Source: Bradyrhizobium nanningense
Lineage (GTDB): Bacteria > Pseudomonadota > Alphaproteobacteria > Rhizobiales > Xanthobacteraceae
Assembly: GCF_004114535.1 (NCBI RefSeq)
Contig: NZ_LBJC01000013.1
Coordinates: 1 to 64,000 of the forward strand
Direction of reading: 5' to 3'
DNA: 64,000 nt
In this document: positions 34,464 through 42,918 of the stretch, piece after piece
How the letters are laid out: each line of letters starts with the position of its first letter
How positions within the stretch are numbered: the stretch's first letter is position 1
Notes under the pieces: model-generated
Told to the model about the DNA's origin: nothing
What the model saw: the letters and a program-made list of their open reading frames with translations, nothing else
Database searches by the model: none
Made by a program: the position numbers and the translations under genes

Positions 34464-34592
34464 CCATGAGGGCGTCATGCCGCTGAAGAGCTTGGGCTTC
34501 ATTTCCATCCCGAACGGGCCCTTCTGGTATTCTCGGATGAGTGATGACGCGAAGACGGAGCGGGGCACGCCCCACGCCCACGGAGGAGCCGC

Positions 34593-35297
34593 ATGTCGAG
34601 AAACTTGATGACCCGCACCGCCGCAATCCCAGCGTCCCGACCCTCTGCGCGGGCGAGGCTTGCCTTGACCTGCATGCTGGCTCTGTTCGTAGGAGGGAAT
34701 GCCGTGGCCGAGACCGTGAATTTTGACAACGCTCCCGCCGGAATGCCGCCCGAAGGGTGGACCTTGACGATGACCGGCAAGGGAGCGCCGAAATGGACCG
34801 TCGAGGCCGACCTCACGGCGCCGAGCAAACCGAACGTTCTCAAGCAATCCGGACGAGCGACGTTTCCGGTGGCCATCAAGAGCGATACCTCCATCCGTGA
34901 CGGCTTCGTGGAGGTCAAATTCAAGGCGGTTACCGGCTCTGAGGACCGCGCCGCGGGAGTGATCTGGCGCGCGAGGGATGCCGACAATTATTACGTTGTG
35001 CGGGCCAACGCGCTGGAGGCCAATGTCGTGCTCTACAAGATGGTGAGGGGCGTTCGAACCTCGCTGGAGATCGTCGGTCGCAAGGGCGGCTACGGTGTCG
35101 GCACGCCGGTGTCATCCGGGCAATGGCATGCGTTGCGCTGCGATTTCGCGGGAAGTCGGTTCAAGGTGACCTATGACGGAAAGCCGTTATTCGAAGTGGA
35201 GGACGCGACCATGACGGATCCCGGCATGATTGGCCTGTGGACCAAGGCGGACAGCGTCACGCTGTTCGATGATCTGGCATATGGCGCGGTCAAATAG
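34593..35297 (+). CDS. Exported DUF1080/LamG-like protein
   Basis: A 234-residue protein with a signal peptide (about residues 16-40, cleavage after 'AVA') and a single concanavalin-like beta-sandwich: 'TVNFDNAPAGMPPEGWTLTM', 'VEVKFKAVTGSEDRAAGVIW', 'WHALRCDFAGSRFKVTYDGK', 'TDPGMIGLWTKADSVTLFDD'. The fold is that of the DUF1080 family, which includes 3-keto-disaccharide hydrolases, but the active-site residues cannot be confirmed. GGAGGAG lies before the ATG. 29 bp before the next gene. A second DUF1080 domain occurs in the fusion protein at 36540. Confidence 0.75.
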   Translation: MSRNLMTRTAAIPASRPSARARLALTCMLALFVGGNAVAETVNFDNAPAGMPPEGWTLTMTGKGAPKWTVEADLTAPSKPNVLKQSGRATFPVAIKSDTSIRDGFVEVKFKAVTGSEDRAAGVIWRARDADNYYVVRANALEANVVLYKMVRGVRTSLEIVGRKGGYGVGTPVSSGQWHALRCDFAGSRFKVTYDGKPLFEVEDATMTDPGMIGLWTKADSVTLFDDLAYGAVK

Positions 35298-35325
35298 GCG
35301 CTTGTCACCTTTGCCGGAGATTGTC

Positions 35326-35826
35326 ATGAATGTTCGATGTTGGTCGGTCGCGACCGCTCTGCTGATCGCATCCATCGGTCCAATGCGGGCGGAAGAAGCC
35401 CTTGTCGCCTACAAATCACTTAGCCCGGAACTGGCGCTCGATCTTGCGCGCGCCGCGTTGGACAGCTGCCGTAGCCGTGGATATCAGGTCGCCGTCGCTG
35501 TCGTCGATCGCTCCGGCGTCACGCAAGTGATGCTGCGCGATCGCTTTGCAGGGCCCCACACGCCATTGACGGCATCCGGCAAAGCGTGGACCGCCGTGTC
35601 GTTCAAGACCAGCACGACCGAGCTGAATGCAATCAGCCAGCCCGGCATGATGCAGGCGGGCATTCGCGATCTTCCCGGAGCAGTCATCATAGGAGGAGGA
35701 CTGATCGTCGAAACAGGCGGCTCTCTGGTCGGAGCGGTCGGCGTATCCGGCGCACCCGGCGGCGACGCGGACGAAGCCTGCGCGAAAGCCGGGATCGAGG
35801 CCATACGCGACAAGCTGGAGTTCTGA
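35326..35826 (+). CDS. Exported GlcG/HbpS-like haem-binding-family protein
   Basis: A 166-residue protein with a signal peptide (about 1-20, 'PMRAEE') and a GlcG/DUF336 domain: 'LDLARAALDSCRSRGYQVAV', 'VDRSGVTQVMLRDRFAGPHT', 'GGGLIVETGGSLVGAVGVSG'. Members include the haem-binding HbpS, but many bind other small ligands. Second gene after the DUF1080-like gene, so the two are likely transcribed together. Ligand unknown. Confidence 0.87.
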   Translation: MNVRCWSVATALLIASIGPMRAEEALVAYKSLSPELALDLARAALDSCRSRGYQVAVAVVDRSGVTQVMLRDRFAGPHTPLTASGKAWTAVSFKTSTTELNAISQPGMMQAGIRDLPGAVIIGGGLIVETGGSLVGAVGVSGAPGGDADEACAKAGIEAIRDKLEF

Positions 35827-35859
35827 GACCGGACGTCAAGACTACGGCTGGACTGCTCA

Positions 35860-36174
35860 TCAACGTCGGCGCGAGCTTGGCGCGCCGCCCTCGCAGGGCG
35901 AGGTGCGGCGCGCTTGGTCGATGGAAAATGAACAATCAACCAGTGTTGCCCAGTCGGCGGAGGCAGACTTTCGAGCTTCCGCAACGATCGTTCTCGATAA
36001 ACCCATGTCCGCGAGCAACCGGTCATCCAGTTCGAGAAGCTCGCCGTATTGGCGGCGCCGCGTTATTCCGTTCAAGAGCGCGAGCGGCAATCTCCAGACC
36101 CATGCAAGATTTGGAGAAGGGCTGAAGGCTGCGCGGGATGTATCGGTTGAGGCAATGGTGCTGTCGCAAGACAT
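35860..36174 (-). CDS. DUF1127 domain-containing small protein
   Basis: A 104-residue protein with a DUF1127 helix pair at about residues 38-70 ('RRRQYGELLELDDRLLADMG', 'LSRTIVAEARK'). DUF1127 proteins are short Arg-rich regulators in Alphaproteobacteria, linked in Agrobacterium to phosphate and RNA metabolism. The N- and C-terminal extensions are variable. It is convergent with the haem-binding-family gene. The 365 bp upstream hold no gene other than the hairpin at 36487. Confidence 0.85.
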   Translation of the reverse strand: MSCDSTIASTDTSRAAFSPSPNLAWVWRLPLALLNGITRRRQYGELLELDDRLLADMGLSRTIVAEARKSASADWATLVDCSFSIDQARRTSPCEGGAPSSRRR

Positions 36175-36486
36175 GTTTCACCTCCGAAATGGAGCGAAAC
36201 AACGCTTGGCTCGAGAGCTGGTCGGGCGGTTGTATGTGGCCCGAAACCAACCGCTATCATGCTCCTCCTTGGCGCACAAGCGATCCCTGGCAGTGCGTGA
36301 CCTGAGACCGGATCGTGATGTCTGCGGCTGCTGAAAGTCGCCCAGTTGTGTGAACCGGCTCATACAATCGACCACAGGTTGCTCCTATCTTTTCGAACCG
36401 CGCCACAGAGCGATTGTTTTAGCGACTCTCCGTTTGCCTCCGAGAATGCCCTCTGGCGCCGCCGTCCCAGTGGAACGTGACACGGC

Positions 36487-36506
36487 CGGACCAAACATCT
36501 GGTCCG
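36487..36506. promoter_or_regulatory. Hairpin upstream of the GMC-DUF1080 fusion gene
   Basis: CGGACCA (36487-36493) and TGGTCCG (36500-36506), a perfect 7-bp inverted repeat with a 6-nt loop, 34 bp before the ATG. It could be an operator or a 5'-leader structure. Confidence 0.4.
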
Positions 36507-36539
36507 CTGCGGCATTAACGCCTCGAAAGGAGCTTTCCG

Positions 36540-38948
36540 ATGCTGACCTTTCTTCAACACGATCCTTCCATTCCCGTCGACGTCCAGGACACGGATTTCA
36601 CGCGCGATCTGCTCGGCAGATACGTGTGCAGCACATTCGACGAAGCGGTGAGCAACGGCGGCAGGCCGTTCGACGTCGTGGTGATCGGCGCCGGGATGTT
36701 CGGCGCGTATGCGGCCAACAGGATCTATCGTAAAGGTGCCGACCAGAACCTTCGGGTGCTCCTGCTCGACGCGGGAGGCTATCTTGCCCCGACGCATGTG
36801 CAGAACATGCCGCATCTTGGCCTGAATGCGCCGGATACCGCCTTGGTGACCCGCAATGATCAGGATCGGGGTGCGCGCAACGGTGTCTGGGGCATTCCTT
36901 GGCACAGCAACGAGCCGTTCACCGGCCTCGCTTACTGCCCCGGAGGACGCTCTCTATTCTGGGGCGGTTGGGCGCCCCGGCTCATGCCGGCCGACCTCGC
37001 GACGTGGCCCAATGACGTGCGCGCTTTTCTGATGGCGACCTATCCTGACGTGGAGCGCGAGATCGGCGTAGAGGACAAAGCTGACTATCTATCGGGTCCG
37101 CTCAACACGGTGCTCAATGCGCAGTTGCAGGCTGTCGCCTCGGGCACGAGCGCGATCATGCCTGACGTGACATTGGACGTCGTCGAGGAAGCTCCGATCG
37201 CGGTGCAGGCGAGCTCCCCGGGCCCTGGGCTGTTTTCGTTCGACAAGTTCAGCAGCGGACCCCTGCTGCTCGAAAGCATCCGGGACGATATCGCCAAGCG
37301 CTGGACCTTGAACGATAACTCGCGGCGGCGCTTCTTCCTCGTTCCACGGTGCCACGTGATACGGCTTCGCAACAGCGGAGGCAGAGTCACCGGGATCGAT
37401 CTCACCTACAATGGTCAGTTCCGGTCGCTTTCCACTCCGTCCAATCTCAGTCCCGATTGCCAGGTCGTGGTCGCGGCGGGAACGATCGAATCGACGCGAC
37501 TGGCCATCGAGTCGTTTCCGGTGGCGCGTGGTGCGTACAGCATGGGTGCCAATTTCATGGCGCATCTGCGCACGAATCTCACCGTGCGCGTCAAGCGCAG
37601 TGCGCTCGGGCTCGCCGCGGCCACAACCCTTGAGCAGGGCGGCGCGATCGTGCGTGGCGAGATCACCAACCCGGACGGAAGCAAACGGCGCTATCATTTG
37701 CAGGTACTGGCATCGGCCGAGAAGGGACAGAATCCGGAAGCGACGATGTGGACGATGGTGCCCGACATCGACCTCTTGCGAAACCTGCTGTCAAACGAGG
37801 ACCCCGACTGGGTGGCCATCGTCTTCCGCGGCCTCGGAGAGATGGATGGCGACAGGACGGCCGGCCCCGGCAGCGCCACGAGTTTCGTAAATCTCACCAA
37901 TGCGGCCGACCCGCTTCAAAATGATGGCATGAGCGCGCGTGCGTGGGTCAATTTCACGCCGACGTCGAATGACTATACGGCATGGGGCAAGCTCGCTGCC
38001 GCGGCCGTCAAGCTGGCGGAACGCTTCGGCAAGACCGCCGGCGACGTCGAGTACTTGTACAACGGCGGTTGGCAAAGCGCACCGCCACCTGATCCGTTTG
38101 CTGCCACTAAGGACCAGCTTGGCAACACCCATCATGAAGCGGGCACGCTGTGGATGGGCGACGATCCAACCACGTCGATTACGGCCCCCAACGGACAATT
38201 CCATCATATCTCGAACGCCTACGTCGCCGGCCCTGCCTTGTTCCCCACCGTCGGCTCGGCGAACCCCTCCTTGACGGGGCTTGCGCTCGCGCGTCGGACG
38301 AGCGCGGCGGTCGTTGCGGCATTGACGCCGGCACCTTCGGCACGTTCCAAGCCGCTATACGCCGGGAGCCTGGCAGACTGGCAGATGTCGGGAGGTGGAA
38401 GCTTCCTCCAGGTTTACGACATCCTCGAATCCGTCGGGGGGCCCGGCTTGCTCTGGTACACGCGCGAGAGCTTCTCCGATTTCGTGCTCGAGCTCGAATG
38501 GCAATACGCGAACCGCACCGACAATTCCGGTGTGTTCATCCGCGTGCCCAACTTGAACAGCTCGAATCCGAACGATTGGACGGCTGCAATCGACCAGAGC
38601 TACGAAATCCAGATCGATCCGCGTGGATACAACTCCGAAAAGAGCATGGAGAACGATCCCTTGCGCAGCACCGGCGCAATCTACAACGTCAATGCGCCGA
38701 TCCGCACCGATGTTGCGAAAGGCCCGTGGCAGTGGAACACATTCGTCATCGAGGCTGTCGGCAGCCGCATCAAGGTGACGCTGAACGATGTGGTCGTGAA
38801 CGACTTCACCGACCCCAGGCCCAGGTCTCTTCGCGGGCACATCGCGCTGCAAAACCATCACGATGGTTCGAAGGTGCAATTCCGCAACATTCGCATCAAA
38901 GCGGTGGTGCCGGGGGTCACTGAGTTGCCTCTCGCCAGGGTTGCCTAA
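36540..38948 (+). CDS. GMC oxidoreductase fused to a DUF1080 (3-keto-glycoside hydrolase-like) domain
   Basis: An 802-residue protein. Residues 1-595 are a GMC-type flavoenzyme: FAD motif 'DVVVIGAGMFGAYAANRIYR' (about 45-64), 'CPGGRSLFWGGWAPRL', and near the C-terminus the active-site His pair in 'NTHHEAGTLWMGDD' (about 530) and Asn in 'GSANPSLTGLALARR' (about 574). Residues 600-800 are a DUF1080 domain ('LYAGSLADWQMSGGGSFLQV', 'NRTDNSGVFIRVPN', 'YEIQIDPRG', 'GHIALQNHHDGSKVQFRNIR'). GMC relatives can oxidise a sugar at C3 and DUF1080 enzymes cleave 3-keto-glycosides, so the fusion may do both steps. No signal peptide is seen. Confidence 0.88.
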   Translation: MLTFLQHDPSIPVDVQDTDFTRDLLGRYVCSTFDEAVSNGGRPFDVVVIGAGMFGAYAANRIYRKGADQNLRVLLLDAGGYLAPTHVQNMPHLGLNAPDTALVTRNDQDRGARNGVWGIPWHSNEPFTGLAYCPGGRSLFWGGWAPRLMPADLATWPNDVRAFLMATYPDVEREIGVEDKADYLSGPLNTVLNAQLQAVASGTSAIMPDVTLDVVEEAPIAVQASSPGPGLFSFDKFSSGPLLLESIRDDIAKRWTLNDNSRRRFFLVPRCHVIRLRNSGGRVTGIDLTYNGQFRSLSTPSNLSPDCQVVVAAGTIESTRLAIESFPVARGAYSMGANFMAHLRTNLTVRVKRSALGLAAATTLEQGGAIVRGEITNPDGSKRRYHLQVLASAEKGQNPEATMWTMVPDIDLLRNLLSNEDPDWVAIVFRGLGEMDGDRTAGPGSATSFVNLTNAADPLQNDGMSARAWVNFTPTSNDYTAWGKLAAAAVKLAERFGKTAGDVEYLYNGGWQSAPPPDPFAATKDQLGNTHHEAGTLWMGDDPTTSITAPNGQFHHISNAYVAGPALFPTVGSANPSLTGLALARRTSAAVVAALTPAPSARSKPLYAGSLADWQMSGGGSFLQVYDILESVGGPGLLWYTRESFSDFVLELEWQYANRTDNSGVFIRVPNLNSSNPNDWTAAIDQSYEIQIDPRGYNSEKSMENDPLRSTGAIYNVNAPIRTDVAKGPWQWNTFVIEAVGSRIKVTLNDVVVNDFTDPRPRSLRGHIALQNHHDGSKVQFRNIRIKAVVPGVTELPLARVA

Positions 38949-38967
38949 TCTCTTCGGGCCCCGTGCA

Positions 38968-38995
38968 ACGCGGAGCGCTCATGGGCGCTCCGCGT
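38968..38995. terminator. Bidirectional hairpin between the fusion gene and ACR3
   Basis: A perfect 11-bp stem, ACGCGGAGCGC (38968-38978) with GCGCTCCGCGT (38985-38995), between the convergent fusion gene and the ACR3 gene. No long T-run on either side, but position and strength fit a terminator. Confidence 0.6.
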
Positions 38996-39008
38996 CTGGT
39001 CGGCCGCC

Positions 39009-40064
39009 TTACTGGCGGGCCTCCAAAGCCGTCGGGGCTCTGGCTGCGCCCGCTTCATACCAGTCCCGGGTCGCCTTGACGATGCGGACGACGGACAGCA
39101 TCACGGGGACCTCGACGAGCACGCCGACCACGGTCGCCAGCGCTGCGCCGGAGTTCAGGCCAAACAGGCTGATCGCGGCGGCGACCGCCAGCTCGAAGAA
39201 ATTGCTCGCGCCGATCAGGGCGGCTGGAGCGGCGACGCACCAGGCCACGCCAAATCGTCGGCTCAGCCAGTACGCCAAGCCCGCATTGAGATAGACTTGG
39301 ACGAGGATCGGCACGGCGAGCATGGCAATGACGAGCGGCTGCCTGACGATCTGCTCGCCCTGGAAGCCGAACAGCAGCACCAATGTGGCGAGGAGCGCAA
39401 CCAGCGACAGCGGCTGCAGCGTTCGCATGACGCGGTCGAAGCCGGCCGTGCCGTTTCGCAGCAGAACCTTGCGCCACAGCTGTGCGACGATCACGGGGAC
39501 CACGATGTAAAGCAGGACGGAGAGCAGCAGCGTGCCCCAGGGGACGCTGATCGAGGCCACTCCGAGCAGCAGTCCCACCAGCGGCGCGAACAGGAACACC
39601 ATGATCACGTCGTTCAGGGCGACCTGGCTCAGCGTGTAGTGAGGCTCGCCCTCGCACAGGTTCGACCACACGAACACCATCGCGGTGCAGGGCGCGGCCG
39701 CCAGCAGAATCAAGCCGGCGATGTAGGACGAAATCTGGCCTGCCGGTAGCAGCGGTGCGAACAAATGACCGATGAAGAAGGGGCCGAGCAGCGCCATCGA
39801 GAACGGCTTCACGGCCCAATTGATGAAAAGCGTGACGCCGACGCCGCGCCAATGTTTCCGCACCTCGCCCAGCGAGCCGAAGTCGATCTTCAGCAACATG
39901 GGCACGATCATGAGCCAGATCAGCACTGCGACCGGCAGATTGACCTTGGCGACCTCGGCGGCCGCGACCGCGCCGAAGAAACCGGGCAGGACGTGCCCCA
40001 GTGCGACGCCGACGACGATGCAAAGCGCAACCCACAGAGTGAGATATCGTTCGAAGATGCCCAT
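39009..40064 (-). CDS. acr3: ACR3-type arsenite efflux permease
   Basis: A 351-residue membrane protein with about ten helices, of normal length for ACR3. Key blocks are 'PVAVLIWLMIVPMLLKIDFG', 'VKPFSMALLGPFFIGHLFAP', 'AAPCTAMVFVWSNLCEGEPH' (with the Cys essential for transport) and 'ALIGASNFFELAVAAAISLF'. It exports arsenite using the proton gradient. Its ATG is 2 bp after the stop of the ArsR-ArsC fusion gene, so the two form a tight operon. Confidence 0.93.
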   Translation of the reverse strand: MGIFERYLTLWVALCIVVGVALGHVLPGFFGAVAAAEVAKVNLPVAVLIWLMIVPMLLKIDFGSLGEVRKHWRGVGVTLFINWAVKPFSMALLGPFFIGHLFAPLLPAGQISSYIAGLILLAAAPCTAMVFVWSNLCEGEPHYTLSQVALNDVIMVFLFAPLVGLLLGVASISVPWGTLLLSVLLYIVVPVIVAQLWRKVLLRNGTAGFDRVMRTLQPLSLVALLATLVLLFGFQGEQIVRQPLVIAMLAVPILVQVYLNAGLAYWLSRRFGVAWCVAAPAALIGASNFFELAVAAAISLFGLNSGAALATVVGVLVEVPVMLSVVRIVKATRDWYEAGAARAPTALEARQ

Positions 40065-40066
40065 CG

Positions 40067-40948
40067 TCAGGCCACGTCGCCTCGGTTGGACGTCGCGCCA
40101 TCGGAGCGGCCGATCTCGCGCAGCCTGGTGCCGAGCGACAGTCGGTCGATGCTGCTGAGCGGCAGATTTACGAAGGCATCGATCCGATACTTGAGGTAGC
40201 GGAACGCAGTGACGAACGCTGCCTGCTTCTCCAGCTCAGAACCTTCGACAGCTGCAGGATCTTCGATACCCCAATGCGCCGTCGTCGGGTGGCCGGGCCA
40301 GACCGGACATGCTTCTCCGGCTGCGTTGTCGCAAACGGTGAATACGAAATCCATCACGGGCGCATCGGCGGCTGCGAATTCCAGCCAGCTCTTCGCGCGC
40401 ATCCCGTCGACCGGGTAGTCCATGGACTGAAGCGTGCGCAGCGCGAGCGGATGCACCGCGCCCTTTGGCGTGCTTCCGGCGGAGAAGGCCCGAAAGCGGC
40501 CGGCGCCGTCTTTGCGAAGGATCGACTCGGCCAGGATGGATCGTGCCGAATTGCCGGTGCACAGAAACAGCACATTGTAGATATGGTCAGGCACGGCTTC
40601 GCTCCTTTCGTTTCGGCGAGCAGCAGGATTGCAGTGTCTGACGACGGGATTGCAGACCTCCGGTCGTCCCCCGCAGCAATCGCGAAGCAGGAAGAGCGCG
40701 ACGTCGCGGAATTCGTCGAGATTGGCGCGGTAGACGATCGAGCGGCTGTGCCGCTCGGAAGAGACGAGGCGCGCCCGGCTCAGGATCGCCAGATGCGCTG
40801 AGAGCGTGTTCTGCGGGACCTCAAGCAGGCGGGCGAGGTCGCCGGCGGCAAGGCCCTCGGGCTCGTGCCTGACCAGCGTCCGGAATGCTTCCAGACGGGT
40901 CGGTTGGGCCAGTGCAGCGAGGGCGAGGACAGCTTCTCTGTTTTCCAT
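40067..40948 (-). CDS. Fused ArsR repressor-ArsC arsenate reductase
   Basis: A 293-residue protein in one open frame. Residues 1-95 are an ArsR/SmtB winged helix ('LAQPTRLEAFRTLVRHEPEG', 'QNTLSAHLAILSRARLV'), followed by a linker with Cys91, Cys92, Cys99 and Cys106 that may bind arsenite. Residues 122-280 are a low-molecular-weight phosphatase-type arsenate reductase: P-loop 'LFLCTGNSARSIL' (C130) and the redox pair in 'VCDNAAGEACPVWPGHP'. One protein would thus sense arsenic and reduce arsenate. ATG 40948 is preferred. No stop codon or second ribosome site is obvious between the halves. Confidence 0.88.
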   Translation of the reverse strand: MENREAVLALAALAQPTRLEAFRTLVRHEPEGLAAGDLARLLEVPQNTLSAHLAILSRARLVSSERHSRSIVYRANLDEFRDVALFLLRDCCGGRPEVCNPVVRHCNPAARRNERSEAVPDHIYNVLFLCTGNSARSILAESILRKDGAGRFRAFSAGSTPKGAVHPLALRTLQSMDYPVDGMRAKSWLEFAAADAPVMDFVFTVCDNAAGEACPVWPGHPTTAHWGIEDPAAVEGSELEKQAAFVTAFRYLKYRIDAFVNLPLSSIDRLSLGTRLREIGRSDGATSNRGDVA

Positions 40949-41012
40949 ATATCCAGATTTACGGAAATCACGGAAGAGCGTCAACCTGAAGCTCGTCGTC
41001 AGTCGCGCATTA

Positions 41013-41032
41013 ATTCGAATATTCTAGAAATA
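41013..41032. promoter_or_regulatory. Candidate ArsR operator, copy 1
   Basis: ATTCGAATATTCTAGAAATA, containing the palindrome TTCTAGAA. It lies between the divergent ArsR-ArsC and ArsR genes, 40 bp before the ATG of the latter. A copy with 18 of 20 identical bases is at 41406. Confidence 0.6.
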
Positions 41033-41072
41033 TGGTTTGACAGGGAGCGCGGACGGGCGCAGCGTGGGTGTC

Positions 41073-41390
41073 ATGAAGATCGCCGACGCAGCAGCACGTT
41101 TGGAGGCCCTGGGCAATCAAACCCGGCTCCAGATCTACCGGGCCCTGGTTCGGGCGGGGCACGCGGGCATGCCCGTCGGCCGCTTGCAGGAGAAGCTGAA
41201 GATCCCGGCGTCGACGCTGTCGCATCACATCAAGACCCTGGTTGCGGTCGGGCTCGTCAGCCAGGTCAGGGAATCGACGACGCTGATCTGCCACGCCAAC
41301 TTCGATGCGATGCGCGGCCTCGTCGCCTTCCTGGCGGCGGAGTGTTGCGCCGACGAAGCTGGATGCAAGGGAGCGCAAACGGCGGCGTGA
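41073..41390 (+). CDS. arsR: ArsR family metalloregulator
   Basis: A 105-residue ArsR/SmtB repressor. The winged helix covers about residues 10-75 ('LGNQTRLQIYRALVRAG', 'PASTLSHHIKTLVAVGLVSQ'). Cysteines C91, C92 and C98 in the tail ('AECCADEAGC') and C73 are candidate As(III) ligands; this C-terminal placement differs from the E. coli type (CVCDLC in the DNA helix). It probably binds the TTCTAGAA sites before itself and before the flavoprotein gene. Confidence 0.9.
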   Translation: MKIADAAARLEALGNQTRLQIYRALVRAGHAGMPVGRLQEKLKIPASTLSHHIKTLVAVGLVSQVRESTTLICHANFDAMRGLVAFLAAECCADEAGCKGAQTAA

Positions 41391-41405
41391 TCCTTTTGTG
41401 AATTT

Positions 41406-41425
41406 ATTCGATGATTCTAGAAATA
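41406..41425. promoter_or_regulatory. Candidate ArsR operator, copy 2
   Basis: ATTCGATGATTCTAGAAATA, with the same TTCTAGAA core and only two changes from the copy at 41013. It lies in the 49-bp gap before the flavoprotein gene, 14 bp from its ATG, so that gene may have its own arsenic-controlled promoter. Confidence 0.6.
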
Positions 41426-41439
41426 CAGGATAAGTCGGA

Positions 41440-42804
41440 ATGAACGCCAAAATGAGCGCCAAGACGGTAGCCATCATCGGTGCAGGGCCGGTTGGGCTCG
41501 CCGCCGCTGCGCACGTGCTCGAGCGCGGCATGTCTCCGATCGTGCTCGAGGCCGGGCCTGAAGCCGCCCACGCGATCCGCCAGTGGCAACATGTCCAGCT
41601 GTTCTCGCCATGGGAATACAATGTCGACAAGGCGGCGGCGCGCCTGCTCGCGCCGACGGGATGGAATTCGCCGGACCCTCAATCCTATCCGACCGGCGGC
41701 GAGCTGATCGACCGATACCTGACGCCGCTCGCAACGCGCACGCCGCTGCGCGAGACGATCCGCATGTCGAGCCGGGTCACGGCGATCAGCCGCGCCGGCT
41801 TCGACAAGGCGAAAACGAAGGGCAGGGAGCGGGCGCCGTTCGAGATCCGCTATCAGAATGGCAGGGGTCCCGAGGTGCTGCTGGCCGATGCCGTTATCGA
41901 CGTATCGGGCACGTGGTTCTCCCCCAATCCCGCCGGCAGCAACGGCTTGCCTGCGATCGGCGAGCGCGAGCGCGCCGACCGCATCGCCTATGGCATGCCG
42001 GATGTGCGGGGCACCGACCGCGCCAGATATGCCGGCAGGATTGTTGCCGTGCTCGGTGGCGGCCATTCCGCGGTGGGGACGCTGATCGATCTCGCACAGC
42101 TCGCGGGCGAGGTGTCCGGCACGCAAGCGATCTGGCTGTTGCGCGGCGCCGATCCCGCAAAGTCATTCGGCGGCGGCCGCAATGACAAGCTTGCCGCGCG
42201 CGGCGAACTCGGCGCAGCCTTTGCCGCACTCGTGGCCGCCGGCAAGATCAGGGTTGAGAGCGAGTTCGGAGTCACTCACCTCTCGGAGTCCGAAGGTCGC
42301 CTCAGGATTTCCGGCGGCGGCGCGCGAAGTGTAATGGCCGATGAACTCGTCGTCTCCACCGGCTTTCGTCCCGATCTGTCGTTCCTGTCCGAGCTGAGGC
42401 TGCGCCTCGATCCGGCCATCGAGGCGCCTGTTGCGCTCGCGCCGCTGATCGATCCCAACGAGCATAGCTGCGGCACAGTCCGTCCCCACGGCGCGCGCGA
42501 GCTCGCGCACGACGAGCCGGGCTTCTATCTTGCCGGCATGAAGTCCTACGGCCGTGCACCGACCTTCCTGATGATGACCGGATACGAGCAGGTCCGCTCC
42601 ATCGCGGCCGACATCGCCGGCGACAAGAAGGCTGCGGCGCGGGTCGAGCTCGTGCTGCCGGAGACCGGCGTCTGCACGCGCGGCGGCGTCGAGGCGGCGG
42701 GCGCGGGATGCTGCGGCGGTCCGGCGAAGGAAGAGACGTCAGCCTGCTGTGCCGCCGATGAAATCGCCAAGAAGGCAGGCCGCGCGGGGTGCGGCTGTTC
42801 ATGA
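41440..42804 (+). CDS. Arsenic-locus flavoprotein (ArsO-like) with Cys-rich tail
   Basis: A 454-residue flavin-dependent oxidoreductase. The FAD fold is at the N-terminus ('VAIIGAGPVGLAAAAHVLER', about 9-28) and the NAD(P) fold in the middle ('RIVAVLGGGHSAVGTLIDLA'), with 'ELVVSTGFRPDLSFLSEL' before the C-terminal part. Monooxygenase-like flavoproteins named ArsO occur in many ars operons; their reaction is not settled. The last 45 residues carry seven Cys in CC and C-x-C pairs ('GAGCCGGP', 'SACCAADE', 'GCGCS'), which could bind As(III) or another soft metal. Confidence 0.82.
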   Translation: MNAKMSAKTVAIIGAGPVGLAAAAHVLERGMSPIVLEAGPEAAHAIRQWQHVQLFSPWEYNVDKAAARLLAPTGWNSPDPQSYPTGGELIDRYLTPLATRTPLRETIRMSSRVTAISRAGFDKAKTKGRERAPFEIRYQNGRGPEVLLADAVIDVSGTWFSPNPAGSNGLPAIGERERADRIAYGMPDVRGTDRARYAGRIVAVLGGGHSAVGTLIDLAQLAGEVSGTQAIWLLRGADPAKSFGGGRNDKLAARGELGAAFAALVAAGKIRVESEFGVTHLSESEGRLRISGGGARSVMADELVVSTGFRPDLSFLSELRLRLDPAIEAPVALAPLIDPNEHSCGTVRPHGARELAHDEPGFYLAGMKSYGRAPTFLMMTGYEQVRSIAADIAGDKKAAARVELVLPETGVCTRGGVEAAGAGCCGGPAKEETSACCAADEIAKKAGRAGCGCS

Positions 42805-42852
42805 CGCACTAAGCAGCATCGGTGCTTGTCGCAACGACAGCCGCGCACGCGA

Positions 42853-42893
42853 TCCTCACCTGAGGGCCCGCCAAAGGCGGGCGTCTCGAAGGA
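42853..42893. repeat. REP-like palindrome (third family member)
   Basis: Core 'gcccgcc-aaa-ggcgggc' hairpin followed by 'gtctcgaaggat'. The same element occurs twice, in opposite orientation, at 63335-63374 and 63419-63460. Typical short dispersed repeat of the genus; here it lies between the flavoprotein and MFS genes. Confidence 0.65.
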
Positions 42894-42918
42894 TAGCCAC
42901 AGGGGAAATCGATCCCAT

